NCBI GenBank assembly: GCA_963585895.1
Contig: OY757939.1
Coordinates: 53,068,063-53,132,062 of the forward strand
Direction of reading: 5' to 3'
Length of the DNA: 64,000 bases
Source: Sepioteuthis lessoniana
Lineage: Eukaryota > Mollusca > Cephalopoda > Myopsida > Loliginidae
The notes beneath the pieces were generated by a model. The model was not told the DNA's origin. It searched no databases and saw only the letters and a list, made by a program, of their open reading frames with translations. A program made the translations under genes and the position numbers. Positions 1-9,390 of this stretch are shown here, piece after piece. Each line of letters begins with the position of its first letter. Position 1 is the stretch's first letter.

Positions 1-114
1 TTAGGCAACTAGTCTAGGAGAAGGAAAACTCTGAATTCAAACCTGTTAAACTCCGCTTAAAAATTGACCTTGTGTCATATCCTGCCCGAGTGGAGGGGTT
101 GGTAAATAGTATCA
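1..114 (+). mobile_element. S2 SINE, 3' part, cut by window start
   Basis: This is the 3' portion of the tRNA-derived SINE family S2, beginning in the GGCAACTAGTCTAGGAG block and ending at the usual GGGTTGGTAAATA terminus. Full copies lie at 8292-8577, 27899-28191, 30063-30355 and 62663-62950. The tRNA-like head is outside the window. Confidence 0.85.
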
Positions 115-451
115 TAAATACAATTAATAAATGTCTATTTGTTTTTTGTCAATCTACTTACCGACCTTCTTATCTTCAATGAACACAGCCCTTCTGAGTC
201 CTTCCAAAAATACATTAATGTCACAATTTACCTTTCTATTGACAGATACATTAATAATTGTATAAGGACAGAGAAAGATTCTGTCTGTGCTATTCAGTGA
301 CAACGAACGGTATACAATGCCAAACTTTTGACATTCGATTAATTTTATATAACTGTTATTTAGTTGCCAATAACTTTTTATTATTATTATTATCATCAAT
401 AATTTTTATCAGTGTTATTGTTGTTTTTTTTGTGGGGGGGTTCATCTATTT
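115..451. other. no recognised feature
   Basis: AT-rich sequence with a TTATTATTATT run near 378-392. No repeat family recurring elsewhere in the window, and no convincing coding signal. Confidence 0.5.
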
Positions 452-877
452 CGGTTTGGTTTGGTGGGTTTTATGGCATATCAACCTTTGTAGGTTATTT
501 AACGCCAAATCCATTTTTATGTAAATAATCTGTTCTATTTAAAACAATTCAGTTTAGCATAAGTACACAGTTTAATTGTCAAAAACATTTCTATTTCAAG
601 CTATTCAGTTTACTCAAACAATTCAGTTTAGCATAAGAATGCTGTTAGTTCTATTTAACCCATAGATAGGGCCCTATCAGGTGTTACCACTCCGGGCCAG
701 AGTGGACCTGGGAGCGATGGTAATGAAGAGGTACTCTGCATTCCCCAAAGCTCCAGCATTGCTGGAACCTCACCATCAGATTGTTTAGTGTTATATCCAG
801 GACACTCGTTAGGGGGTGTCTTACTCCTCTGCAGAGGTGCAGTCAGTGTATTCTACAGCCCCAGCCGACTGGGCAAT
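452..877 (-). mobile_element. D-repeat copy
   Basis: Read on the minus strand, it starts with the GCCCAGTCGGCTGGGG head at the high-coordinate end. It continues through the conserved body, including the palindromic CTCCAG...CTGGAG stretch and the CTATGGGTTAAATAG block. It then has one to two middle units of the AATTCAGTTTAGCATAAG type and ends in the shared 3' hairpin tail. No open reading frame is shared between copies, so this is a non-coding dispersed repeat. Confidence 0.85.
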
Positions 878-894
878 CATCTATTTCATTTTAG

Positions 895-919
895 TTTTTT
901 TTTTTTTTTTTTTTTTTTG
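895..919. repeat. poly(T) tract
   Basis: An almost uninterrupted run of T just after the D-repeat head. Confidence 0.9.
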
Positions 920-1139
920 TTTTTAATTTTTTTTTTATTGCAACTCCTTTTGACTATTATTTCAATTATAGATAATCATTGAAATGAAGTATGTCTTCAC
1001 CGAACTCTCCCACTACAAGTAGTATGTAAACCAAACGTCAATATATTTTCTATGCAACATAAAGCTGGTTTGATTTCAGTTTTACTTTTCCTTGACTGGC
1101 TGCTTTACCAAAGCTAAAGAACCTAGTTTGCCCTATTTA
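920..1139. other. no recognised feature
   Basis: Low-copy AT-rich sequence between the poly(T) tract and the solo LTR. It holds a weak resemblance to the S2 body near 1080-1140 (GCTGCTTTACCAAAGCTAAAGAACC), probably a decayed S2 fragment. Confidence 0.4.
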
Positions 1140-1143
1140 CCTA

Positions 1144-1603
1144 TGTTATATATTGACCCTCGACTGAACCGTCAATCAAGAGATGCACCTGTGTAAATAA
1201 GCGGAAGAACAGTGGAAGCAGGTGGACGTTAGACAATAATATAACCAGGTGCCCAGATGGTTCGAGACAGTTGGAGACAGGATACCGAAGAGAGAGCCAA
1301 TTGCAGTTTGAGGGCTTCTGGCTCTCAGTGACCCATGGTTGAGCAACCCAAATCAAGATGCAAAAGAAGTGCTGCTATGGTCGAGGAAGAACTTGGGTCA
1401 ATATGTAGCAGTCTGTCCTGGTCTCCACTCATTTCTCACCCACAACAAACATCACCCTTCGAAAATAAAGTGTGAGAGATTTATATTTTTATAAGAAGTG
1501 TATTCATTCGTTTGTTTAAGTCGTCATTACCGGTTAATGATGTTTCTGCATGTAAGTGTATATTTGTAGATGTACACGTGTTGTTGTATATGGCTATACA
1601 ACA
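1144..1603 (+). mobile_element. solo LTR, family L1 (copy 1)
   Basis: This 460-bp element starts TGTTATATATTGACCC and ends GCTATACAACA. It is flanked by the 4-bp direct repeat CCTA (1140-1143 and 1604-1607). An AATAAA signal lies near 1464. Homologous copies are at 11777-12277 and 39171-39707, each TG...(C/T)A bounded with its own 4-bp flanking repeat. The 4-bp target duplication and TG/CA ends fit a Ty3/gypsy-like LTR. No internal region is present, so it is a solo LTR left by recombination. Confidence 0.8.
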
Positions 1604-1710
1604 CCTAGAGCTGGGAACAGTGCAAATTCATGACTTTCGCAAGTGCAAAGAGAAATACAAACTACCTTGTCCACAACTTGAACTCAAGTCATTGTTTATT
1701 TTCTATAAAG

Positions 1711-1855
1711 ATGACTGTTAGGCCACATGTACCTCTATAATGACTGTTAGGCCACATGTACCTCTATAATGACTGTTAGGCCACATGTACTTCTATGATG
1801 ACTGTTAGGCCACATGTACCTCTATAATGACTGTTAGGCCATATGTACCTCTATA
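1711..1855. repeat. 29-bp minisatellite, 5 copies
   Basis: Five head-to-tail units start at 1711, 1740, 1769, 1798 and 1827. The unit is ATGACTGTTAGGCCACATG plus TACCTCTATA. Only a few substitutions separate units. Confidence 0.95.
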
Positions 1856-1879
1856 ATATATATGCCTACAGTAAGGATT

Positions 1880-2272
1880 CCTTTGACTCTCTCTCACCAT
1901 CTATCCATATTAGCCATGGCTCTGGGAAAATCCTCTTGACGGCATCCAGTGTCCACACAGAGCTGTTCAATGTAAGTCTTTGCTGGTTGGCCAACATTGG
2001 TATTTGCCAGGTGTAGGTGCACAGAAGAGAACATTGCTTACTTCTCTAGCAGTCCCCAACATGTCTTGCTCATCTTACTTGGATGGCTTGTGAGATTGGC
2101 GTTAGGTGGCTGTACAGCTGCAATTTTATAGGTTACTGTTCCCAGGATTTGTTCAAAACAATACACAGCATTTTTGTGTAAGTTCCCATCTAGCTTTTTC
2201 TCTAGGTGTTTCATTAGAGTCCAAGCCATGAGCCACATAGTGGTACTGACATGGCTACTGCTTGAAAGACTC
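1880..2272 (-). pseudogene. old RTE LINE 3' fragment
   Basis: On the minus strand this is homologous to the C-terminal coding end of the intact RTE at 57587-60616, from the GRPARTYIQQL-like region back to the FFQAAV-like region. It is strongly diverged and frame-broken, lacks the usual ATG-repeat tail, and belongs to an older subfamily shared with 28349-29170. Confidence 0.7.
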
Positions 2273-2291
2273 TTACATATATGAAATACAA

Positions 2292-2520
2292 AGGTTGACT
2301 GAAAAGTCCTTAGATTGACCAACTCTCCCATGGAATGTGACTAAATGAGGTTTGTTTTTCAACATCGTTTCCTTGCAGTTCATACACATTTTCTATCAGT
2401 GTTGCAGTGCTTGGATCCCTTTAATAAAAATAAGCCATCAACAGTAGATATGACATCATCATATGAACTTTTCAGCCCACCCTCGTCTGTTTAACTGGAA
2501 CTCTATGAAGACAAAAATTT
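2292..2520 (-). pseudogene. mariner-family transposase remnant and terminal repeat
   Basis: The end near 2292-2318 (TTGACTGAAAAGTCCTTAG) resembles a mariner terminal inverted repeat. On the minus strand the adjacent sequence reads as a broken transposase C-terminus: KGIQALQH, then after a frameshift a stretch corresponding to the family's WKKCxxLQGDYVEK ending. The family and strand are inferred from those motifs. The copy is decayed and cannot encode a working transposase. Confidence 0.6.
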
Positions 2521-2850
2521 GGAGAATAAAGCAATTTTTAGCTCATTTTGCAAATGAATGTTAATTTTGCGGGGTATGCATTCACACGGATGATTTTTGG
2601 GCACACCTTCTATGCTGTTCAGTATTCATTTTATTTTCTGTTTCATTTTTGTATTGATTGCGAACAAAAGAGTCTTGAAACTGTAAATGGTGTTCAATAT
2701 GCAAGTGATTGATGTTTTGGATGCATTTGAAAGGATTCTCTCATGGCTGTTTCATCTTTTAATTTCAAAGAAAACATAGGTTGCATTTAAAAAAGGTGGG
2801 GGGGGTAACACAATGCCGACAATTTTTACTACAGTATCGACTTTGATGTT
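2521..2850. other. no recognised feature
   Basis: AT-rich sequence, possibly continuing the decayed mariner element at its start. No other repeat recognised. Confidence 0.4.
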
Positions 2851-2933
2851 CAGTATATACTTGCGTTATGAATGACGTTTTAGGCCCAATTTTTCACCTA
2901 AAAAACAAGGGGTCATTCATTACATGAGATATG
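2851..2933. repeat. fold-back (MITE-like) inverted repeat
   Basis: The left arm (GTATATACTTGCGTTATGAATGAC...TTTTAGG) is the imperfect reverse complement of the right arm (CCTAAAAAACAAGGGGTCATTCATTACATGAG...), with a short loop CCCAATTTTTCA. A related single arm lies at about 4700-4745. It could be a miniature inverted-repeat transposon or one end of a larger one. Confidence 0.6.
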
Positions 2934-3167
2934 TTTTCTAAATGTCGAAGCTTACCTTATTTCTCAGCCTAATCTTGCCATAACTTTGATCAAAAGTGAC
3001 CCTTTGCATAGTCTATACCTAAACAAAGGCTATTAGTTAAGATAATACAGTTTTTACTTAACATAAATTGCTAATTGATTATTGTATTGACTAAACATCC
3101 TATATTATATTCAGCGGTCTAGATTATGACTTTGAAACCAGTGATTGTCATATATCATTATTATACC
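2934..3167. other. low-copy sequence with a short duplicated block
   Basis: A block at about 3021-3085 (GCTATTAGTTAAGATAATAC, then TTTACTTAACAT) recurs at 4388-4440 as a diverged copy. Both copies lie in the neighbourhood of the GGGTCATTCATTAC arms, so the two loci probably share an old duplication or transposon. Confidence 0.45.
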
Positions 3168-3192
3168 ATATATATATATATATATATATACA
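3168..3192. repeat. (AT)n microsatellite
   Basis: Pure alternating AT run at the 3' end of the LINE fragment that follows. Confidence 0.9.
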
Positions 3193-3194
3193 TA

Positions 3195-3750
3195 TAATTA
3201 TTCCTTGAGAGTTTTTCACATCAGCATTAGCTGATGGTCTTTGACTGAAGTTTGAGTGACAGCAAGTGTCTTCAAGTCTCCAGGACTCTTCTCGGTATTC
3301 TATCTGTTCTCAATAATGTGGTAGTTTGGATGGTCTCCATTCATCCTCTTATTTCAAACTCCTCCAGTCCCTTTAATAATCCTTTAGGTGACTGTAGCAA
3401 AAGCTCCAATCACAATTGGTATAACTGTCGCTTTCATGTTCCACAATTTTTTCAATTCCCTGGCAAGGTCGAGGTACTTATACTTCTTTTCATTTTCTTT
3501 CAATTTTACTCTGTGGTCAGGTGGGACAGCAAAGTTCACAATTTTGCAAGTTCTCTTTTTTGTTGATCATTATAAGGTCTGGTCGTCAGGCTGAGATTTG
3601 GTGATCCGTTTATATGTTAAAATCCCATAGGAGTTTGCGTCTCATTCTGAAAGACAGATGCTGGGTTGTGTATATACCATTTGTTCATATGGTCAAATTT
3701 AAATTTCTTGCATATCTCCCAGTGGATCACATTGCCCAATTGTGTTTAGT
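3195..3750 (-). pseudogene. non-LTR LINE (family 2) ORF C-terminus, broken
   Basis: Minus-strand reading gives, across frameshifts and stops, an RPDL-like motif followed by an FAVPPDHRVK motif, LDLARELKKLW, then VIPIVIGA. I know this order (RPD...VDxAxPxDxR...LAREL..LW..VIPIVIGALG) from the C-terminal end of widespread metazoan reverse-transcriptase proteins. The RPD region resembles a restriction-like endonuclease, an assignment I hold loosely. At least two stops and several indels make it non-functional. A second copy of the same family is at 32830-33205 on the plus strand. Confidence 0.65.
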
Positions 3751-3813
3751 CTTTTACTCTTACTGTACCATTATTATTGTTGTCGTTTTTATCATTAGTA
3801 TCGTTATTATTCC

Positions 3814-3814
<1 letters not shown>

Positions 3815-3854
<40 letters not shown>

Positions 3855-3870
3855 TTTTTTTTTTTTTATA
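3815..3870. repeat. (AT)n and poly(T) microsatellite
   Basis: Alternating AT run followed by a T-rich run. Confidence 0.9.
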
Positions 3871-4355
3871 TATAAGCATTAATATTTCTCTTAAAAGTTA
3901 ATTATCTAACTTAACATGAAAAGAAAATAAACTAAACGAATAAATAAAAAAGTTAAATTACCATAATTATAACTGACAGAAGAAATTTGAAAAATTAAAA
4001 TAAAACGGAAATTCAATAAAACGAGGAGGTAACTCCTAAATCTCGTCCCCCTACACCCCACGTGTTTTATTCTGGTTTAAATTTAAATTTAATTAATTAT
4101 CCATTGGGTCTGAAGAAGTCCTGTATTAATTTTTTCTTTAAGTTTTTGGTTCACACCAGAAACTGAAAATACGGGATGGAAATAAATTTATAATCATGAA
4201 TTAACCGGTCTTTGGTTTTTTTCTTAAAGAAATATTGCTCTGTAATAAATTACATTGAGCTCTCTACCAGGAAAATTTAAATGTTCAGCTCTTGAATGAT
4301 TTTCTTGTCCTGAGGGAATTACTCCAAACTCTGTTTTAACCTGACCGAATATTAC

Positions 4356-4359
<4 letters not shown>
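3871..4359. other. no recognised feature
   Basis: AT-rich low-copy sequence. No repeat family shared with the rest of the window was seen. Confidence 0.4.

Positions 4360-4386
<27 letters not shown>
4360..4386. repeat. (AT)n microsatellite
   Basis: Alternating AT run. Confidence 0.9.
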
Positions 4387-4387
<1 letters not shown>

Positions 4388-4904
4388 CCAAAAGCTATTA
4401 GTAAAGATAATACAGTTTTACTTAACATTATTTACTATTTCTAACACCTGTGCATTTAGTATGTATAAATATTATAAATAGTAATCATAAAAACTCCATA
4501 AGTCACATAAAAACTCCATCATGTTAACTAAAAACCTTGACTATTTATTTAAAATATTGCATTGATTTTGCCTGTATTGCAATAGTTTTGAAAGTATAAT
4601 GAATAAATGTTTGAATGTTTTCTTTTTATATCATTGGATGTTGAAGAAATTTTTGCAAAAGTTAAGAGTTGCTCATTGCATGCAGTATATGAGAAAAACA
4701 CCTTTTCGGGACTTAAAATTCTGGGGTCATTCATTACAAGAGTATATAGGCTAAAAATGTTCCCTCCTTTTGTATGGATCAGAGTAGGCTGTAGAATTGA
4801 ATGTCTGTAGGGATGATTATAATTCTACTTGAAATTTTCTTCTTTATGAAGATAAAATGTTATAAATCTGAATTTAGTTTTTCCTATAATACAAGTATTG
4901 AACC
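4387..4904. other. low-copy sequence with GGGTCATTCATTAC arm
   Basis: The first 55 bases match 3021-3085. Positions 4690-4745 match one arm of the fold-back repeat at 2851-2933. Otherwise nothing recognised. Confidence 0.45.
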
Positions 4905-5085
4905 ATTTATCCTGATTCCAAAAATTTGGAAAATCCAGTTTACTGCATTAGAACCGTTAGCCTTTTCCAGACGGATTGACCATTCATCCTGATTCCAAAA
5001 ATCCAGACCTGATTCCAGTTATCCAGAAAATCCAGTTAAGTGCATTAGAACTATTAGCCTTTTCCAAACGGATTGACTAGATCTG
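4905..5085. repeat. 96-bp tandem duplication
   Basis: Two adjacent diverged copies of a block containing AAAATCCAGTT...GCATTAGAACYRTTAGCC; equivalent positions 4948 and 5044 are 96 bases apart. Confidence 0.75.
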
Positions 5086-5322
5086 GCTGACCAAATTCCT
5101 GCATTTATTTCGAACCAAATCAAATAATACCAATTGATCGTAGATGGGTATACACTCCTGAATCAGACTGAGAAACATAGTGGCCGGCTTCAAAATTAGA
5201 TATTTATTTTTACAATTTTTCCACAGCATTGTAGCAGTCAACTAGAATGCTGGGAAGTGTCTATGAGAGCCAAAGAAACTTGTCTGTTGTATAATAATAT
5301 AATGATGTTTAGATGACTATAC

Positions 5323-5618
5323 TATATTTGCCCAACCCCTCCACTCAGGCAGGATATGACACAAGGTCAATTTTTAAGCGGGGTTTAACAGGTTTTAATT
5401 CAGAGTTTTCCTTCTCCTTGACTAGTTGCCTTACCAAGGCTGAAGAACCCAGTCTTCCCTACTATTTACCCATAGCTGGAGGGAGAATATTTGGATTCAT
5501 ACCTTTCCCAAGGGTATTAGTGCTATGTGAAATGCAATCAGTCAGGTCCAGGATTTGAACTCGTGTCACCGTATTCATTTCCTACAACGATAACCGTTAC
5601 ACTACAGGCATCTCCATC
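5323..5618 (-). mobile_element. S2 SINE, full length, 12-bp TSD
   Basis: On the minus strand this runs from the tRNA-like head (A box TAGTGTAACGG type, B box GAGTTCAAATCC) to the GGGTTGG terminus. It is flanked by the perfect 12-bp duplication AGATGACTATAC (5311-5322 and 5619-5630), which fixes both ends and shows target-primed insertion. The central block CTATGGGTAAATAG is shared with S1. Confidence 0.9.
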
Positions 5619-5630
5619 AGATGACTATAC

Positions 5631-6534
5631 AAATGTGTAGATGTCTAGACAGAGATAGTTTTGGCTCTTGATATTTTTTGATCAGCAGGTTAGACATTTT
5701 TGAACAAAATGTTTTTTGGAAAAGCAGGGGGTTGTCTGAGTATAGCAACTTCCATACTCACCAGGTTTAGCAAAGACAACAATTTACTGCAGCCTTGAAA
5801 ACTCACAGAATAATCATAATGGCATTATTCATAGTTTTAAACAAATCAATCATTTTTGTCTTTATCCAAAAAAATTTTTTTTTAAATTTCAGCAGTTCTT
5901 TACAGGAAGTTTAGTTTTAATCAGAACAAACTATAAATAGATCTGTGGGTAGTAAGGTTGATAATTATGACTTAGTATGTCAGAAGCTCAAATTGAATTA
6001 GAAATATTATGTAGTGTCAATCCTCTAATTTGGGAAGGATTTATTTGTTTTGAAAATTTGTTTGTAAAATCCAAGCTTTGTACCTGAGCTCAAATACCAG
6101 CTCCTGGCAATGGTGGAGAAATATGTCTGGAGAAAAATATTTGGAAAGTATCCAACCATTTATTATTTAAAAAAGAAAGATGTAACTTACCTTGGACCAT
6201 GGAACTTTAGTTTCGATTAAATTCTTTTCTTTGGACCACATACCTCTCCCAGGATTTCATTCCCTTTCCTAAACAATGTGTAAAGTCTTCTTTTGGAGTT
6301 GCCATTTAACTCTCTTGTTGCATTCTCCTTAAACTTGCCCATGGTCTGTAACCTCTTCCCCTTCAATCATGAGTCATAGATAATCTAATTTGGACCAAAG
6401 GAAGGAGAGGCTGACAGATATGGGTTATGTGATGCCTTATTTTTTGTATATTCATCTCTTCTCAGCACCAACTGTATGTTGGACTGGAGTTTATAGCCTT
6501 GATGGGAAACCAGTCTTGGAGAAGGACAACCCAG
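5631..6534. other. no recognised feature
   Basis: Low-copy AT-rich sequence of about 900 bases. No shared repeat and no plausible gene. Confidence 0.4.
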
Positions 6535-6735
6535 TATTCTAAACACAGACAAATATATCTGCATATACATTTATATACAACTGGAATATACATACATACG
6601 CATGTATATATATGGTCACCACATATAGTGAAATAGTAGGCAATTTAGATTAGCAGAACATTGTTAGTGAGTCTGATTCTCACTGAGTGCCCAATATTTC
6701 AGACATTGTGCTTAGTAAATAGCTCTATATATCTA
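6535..6735. repeat. local duplication, copy 1
   Basis: Matches 7570-7766 with few differences (AAACACAGACAAATATA ... GGTCACCACATATAGTGAAA ... GTGAGTCTGATTCTCACTGA). The short block TACAACTTGTCTCTTCCATT after it also recurs at 7862, so the duplication reaches to the flanking (AT)n runs. Confidence 0.85.
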
Positions 6736-6823
6736 CAATCATAAGAGCTCCAAGAGTGCACTATTGTTTCAGATTTCTATTTTCCACTTACAACTTGTCT
6801 CTTCCATTTGGCCACACACACAA

Positions 6824-6828
<5 letters not shown>

Positions 6829-6864
<36 letters not shown>
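6829..6864. repeat. (AT)n microsatellite
   Basis: Alternating AT run directly at the 3' tail of the next D-repeat. Confidence 0.95.
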
Positions 6865-6867
<3 letters not shown>

Positions 6868-7439
6868 GGTTGGTTGATTGGGTTTTATGGCATATCAACC
6901 TTTGTAAGTTATTTAACGCCAAATCCATTTTTATGTTAATAATCTGTTCTTTTTAAAACAATTCAGTTTAGCATATGTACACGGTTTAATGGTTAAAAAC
7001 ATTACAATTTCAAACTATTCACGCAGTTATATGTAACAATTCAGTTAAGTGTAAATACAGTTTAAATATCGAAAAACAGTTCTATTTCAAATAATTCAGT
7101 TAAGCATAAGCACGCAGTTTAAATGTAAGTACGGTTTAATTGTCAAAAACATTTCTATTTCAAGCTATTCAGTTTACTCAAACAATTCAGTTTAGCATAA
7201 GAATGCTGTTAGGGCCATATCTATGGGTTAAATAGAACTATCAGGTGCTACCACTCCGGGCCAGAGTGGACCTGGGAGCGATGGTAATGAAGGGGTACTC
7301 TGCATTCCCCAAAGCTCTGGCATTGCTGGAACCTCACCATCAGATTGTTTAGTGTTATATCCAGGACACTCATTAGGGGTGGTCTTACCCCTCTGCAGAG
7401 GTGTAGTCAGTGTATTCTACTGCCCCAGCCAACTGGGCA

Positions 7440-7441
<2 letters not shown>
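6865..7441 (-). mobile_element. D-repeat copy, long middle
   Basis: Complete D-repeat on the minus strand. The head (near 7425-7441), conserved body and CTATGGGTTAAATAG block are followed by at least four degenerate middle units and the hairpin tail at 6880-6930. Confidence 0.88.

Positions 7442-7442
<1 letters not shown>

Positions 7443-7470
<28 letters not shown>
7443..7470. repeat. (AT)n microsatellite
   Basis: Alternating AT run abutting the D-repeat head. Confidence 0.9.
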
Positions 7471-7482
7471 CTTTAAGAAAAA

Positions 7483-7766
7483 CAATGAAATATAAAGGCA
7501 CTTTCTCCTATATGCATTTGTTTGTGAATAGTTTAATAGAAAAATGACAAATATAGATAGGTACACACAACCAGTTTAGTTGAAGGACAACCCAGTATTC
7601 TAAACACAGACAAATATAACTGCATATACATTTATATACAACTGGCATATATGTACATACGCACATATATATATGGTCACCACATATAGTGAAATGGTAG
7701 GCAATTTAGATTAGCAGACCATTGTTAGTGAGTCTGATTCTCACTGAATGCCCAATACTTCTGACA
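7483..7766. repeat. local duplication, copy 2
   Basis: 7570-7766 duplicates 6535-6735. Positions 7486-7570 (AAGGCACTTTCTCCT ... GATAGGTACA) are duplicated at 7968-8041. The (AT)n runs sit at the joints, which suggests unequal exchange between AT microsatellites. Confidence 0.8.
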
Positions 7767-7785
7767 ATGGCAATGGCAATACAGA

Positions 7786-7860
7786 TTATCCCTTTCTGGG
7801 AATTTCATTAGAATCCAAGTGGTGCAGCTATATAGTGGTAATGACATGACTACATGGGTT
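7786..7860 (-). pseudogene. tiny RTE fragment
   Basis: Minus-strand homology to the RTE region around the SILLYGCTTWTL motif; nearly identical to part of 8700-8955. Too short and decayed to code. Confidence 0.5.
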
Positions 7861-7886
7861 ATTACAACTTGTCTCTTCCATTTGTG

Positions 7887-7892
<6 letters not shown>

Positions 7893-7966
<74 letters not shown>

Positions 7967-7967
7967 A
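7893..7967. repeat. long (AT)n microsatellite
   Basis: About 70 bases of alternating AT preceded by (CA)n. Confidence 0.95.
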
Positions 7968-8044
7968 AGGCACTTTCTCCTCTATGAATTTGTTTGTAAA
8001 TATATTCAATTGAAAAATGACAATTATAGATAGGTACATACAAA

Positions 8045-8290
8045 CACGTGAACCAATCTCTCTCTATGGCTGGCCGTACACAAGTTGGCTGATAGAATTT
8101 CTTCCTCGGGACACTTTTATTTGATTATCTCTAAGAATTTTCCCAAACTTTGCTGGTTCTTAGAGCATCTCTTTTCAAATGGAAACATTTACCTTGACCT
8201 ATCCAGTCTCATTTAAATAATCTATTTTGCTCTCAAAGATATAGTGCTGTGGTGGGGAACTGAACAGGTATTCAATTAGAAGTGTCTATG
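8045..8290. other. no recognised feature
   Basis: Low-copy sequence. Its last bases (AAGTGTCTATGAG) match 5254-5266 just before the S2 insertion site. Confidence 0.4.
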
Positions 8291-8291
8291 A

Positions 8292-8577
8292 GGTGCCCGT
8301 GGTGTAATGGTTATCATCGTAGGAAATGGACACAGCGACACGAGTTCAAGTCCTGGACGAGACTGATTGCATTTCACATAGCACTAATACCCTTGGGAAA
8401 GGTATGAATCCAATTATTCTCCCTCCAGCTATGGATAAATAGGCAGAGTGGGTTCTTCAGCCTTGGTGAGGCAACTAGTCTAGGAGAAGGAAAACTCTGA
8501 ATTCAAACCTGTTAAACTCCGCTTAAAAATTGACCTTGTGTCATATCCTGCCCGAGCGGAGGGGATGGTAAATATGA
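8292..8577 (+). mobile_element. S2 SINE, full length
   Basis: This copy shows the family structure: GTGCCCGTGGTGTAATGG with A box, CACGAGTTCAAGTCCTGG with B box, the central CCCTTGGGAAAGGTATGAAT ... CTATGGATAAATAG block shared with S1, and the AACTAGTCTAGGAG...GGTAAATA 3' part. Transcription by RNA polymerase III from the internal boxes is expected from family knowledge. Confidence 0.9.
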
Positions 8578-8687
8578 TGAGAGCCAAAGAAACTTGACGG
8601 TTGTATAATAATAATATGATGTTTAGATGACTATACTATATTTACCCAACCCCTCCACTCAGGCAGGATATGACACAAGGTCAATTG
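8577..8687. repeat. duplicate of 5262-5372, including an S2 end
   Basis: This stretch repeats GAGAGCCAAAGAAACTTG, the TSD AGATGACTATAC and the first 50 bases of the minus-strand S2 found at 5323. It then stops at GGTCAATT. Because it contains both the flank and the inserted SINE end, it is a copy of the 5.3-kb locus made after that insertion. Confidence 0.8.
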
Positions 8688-8699
8688 GCAAGCTGTGTG

Positions 8700-8955
8700 T
8701 CTGTGCGTAGCAGTCAACGGGTGAACATTGCTTATGAATTTGTCCTTATTTCTCCAGCAGTGCCCAGTAGGATTTGCTTGTCTAACTTTGTTTGGAGATG
8801 GGAGGTAAGCGGCTCTACAGCAACTGTTTAGAAGGGTGCTGCTTCCAGGATTTGTTCAAAACAGCATGTAGCATTATTGTATACATTAGCTTTTTCTCTG
8901 GGAATTTCATTAGAATCCAAGTGGTGCAACTATATAGTAGTAATGACATGCCTAC
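8700..8955 (-). pseudogene. RTE LINE 3' fragment, diverged
   Basis: Minus-strand homology to the RTE C-terminal region (tryptophan-rich GHCW, HQLYGHLP and LEKKLDG segments), with many substitutions and indels. No tail remains. Confidence 0.6.
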
Positions 8956-9069
8956 ATGGGTTATTTAATGCCAAAACTATGTTTGTTGAATTTCAGTATT
9001 GATACTATTTAACCTATTGCTGGTAGGATAATGGGGTTCATACATATAAATATGTACATGCATTACAAA

Positions 9070-9106
<37 letters not shown>

Positions 9107-9390
9107 ATAGATAAAAACATGATAAATTTACTTATAACCTGTATGTAATATTGATAAATACTCTTAGTTGATAGTTAAGTGGCTTAAGACATGCACGGGA
9201 AATCATGTAGAAAAACAGAAAAAATAATGGTGCTAGGTTGATATGTCAAGTCTTGTTGCAAGTAGGTAAAAGTCCCTAAAAGATTTAACACACAAATTCT
9301 GTAATTTCTCTTGTAAAATTGTTTTATGAATTTTTAACATTCAATCTTCATGCAGTATTCATTCATTTTATATCCCCTTGATATTGATTC
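8956..9390. other. low-copy sequence with an (AT)n run
   Basis: Contains the alternating AT run 9072-9100. Nothing else recognised. Confidence 0.4.

Noticed and set aside
3252..3566. Plus-strand frame of 104 codons
   Set aside because: It is antisense to the decayed LINE family 2 C-terminus, which explains the sequence better.
7725..8043. Overlapping frames rich in YIYIYI
   Set aside because: Translation of an (AT)n microsatellite.
8292..8365. Functional tRNA genes at SINE heads
   Set aside because: A and B boxes are present, but the cloverleaf arms are not consistently paired, no terminator follows and the heads are always fused to SINE bodies.
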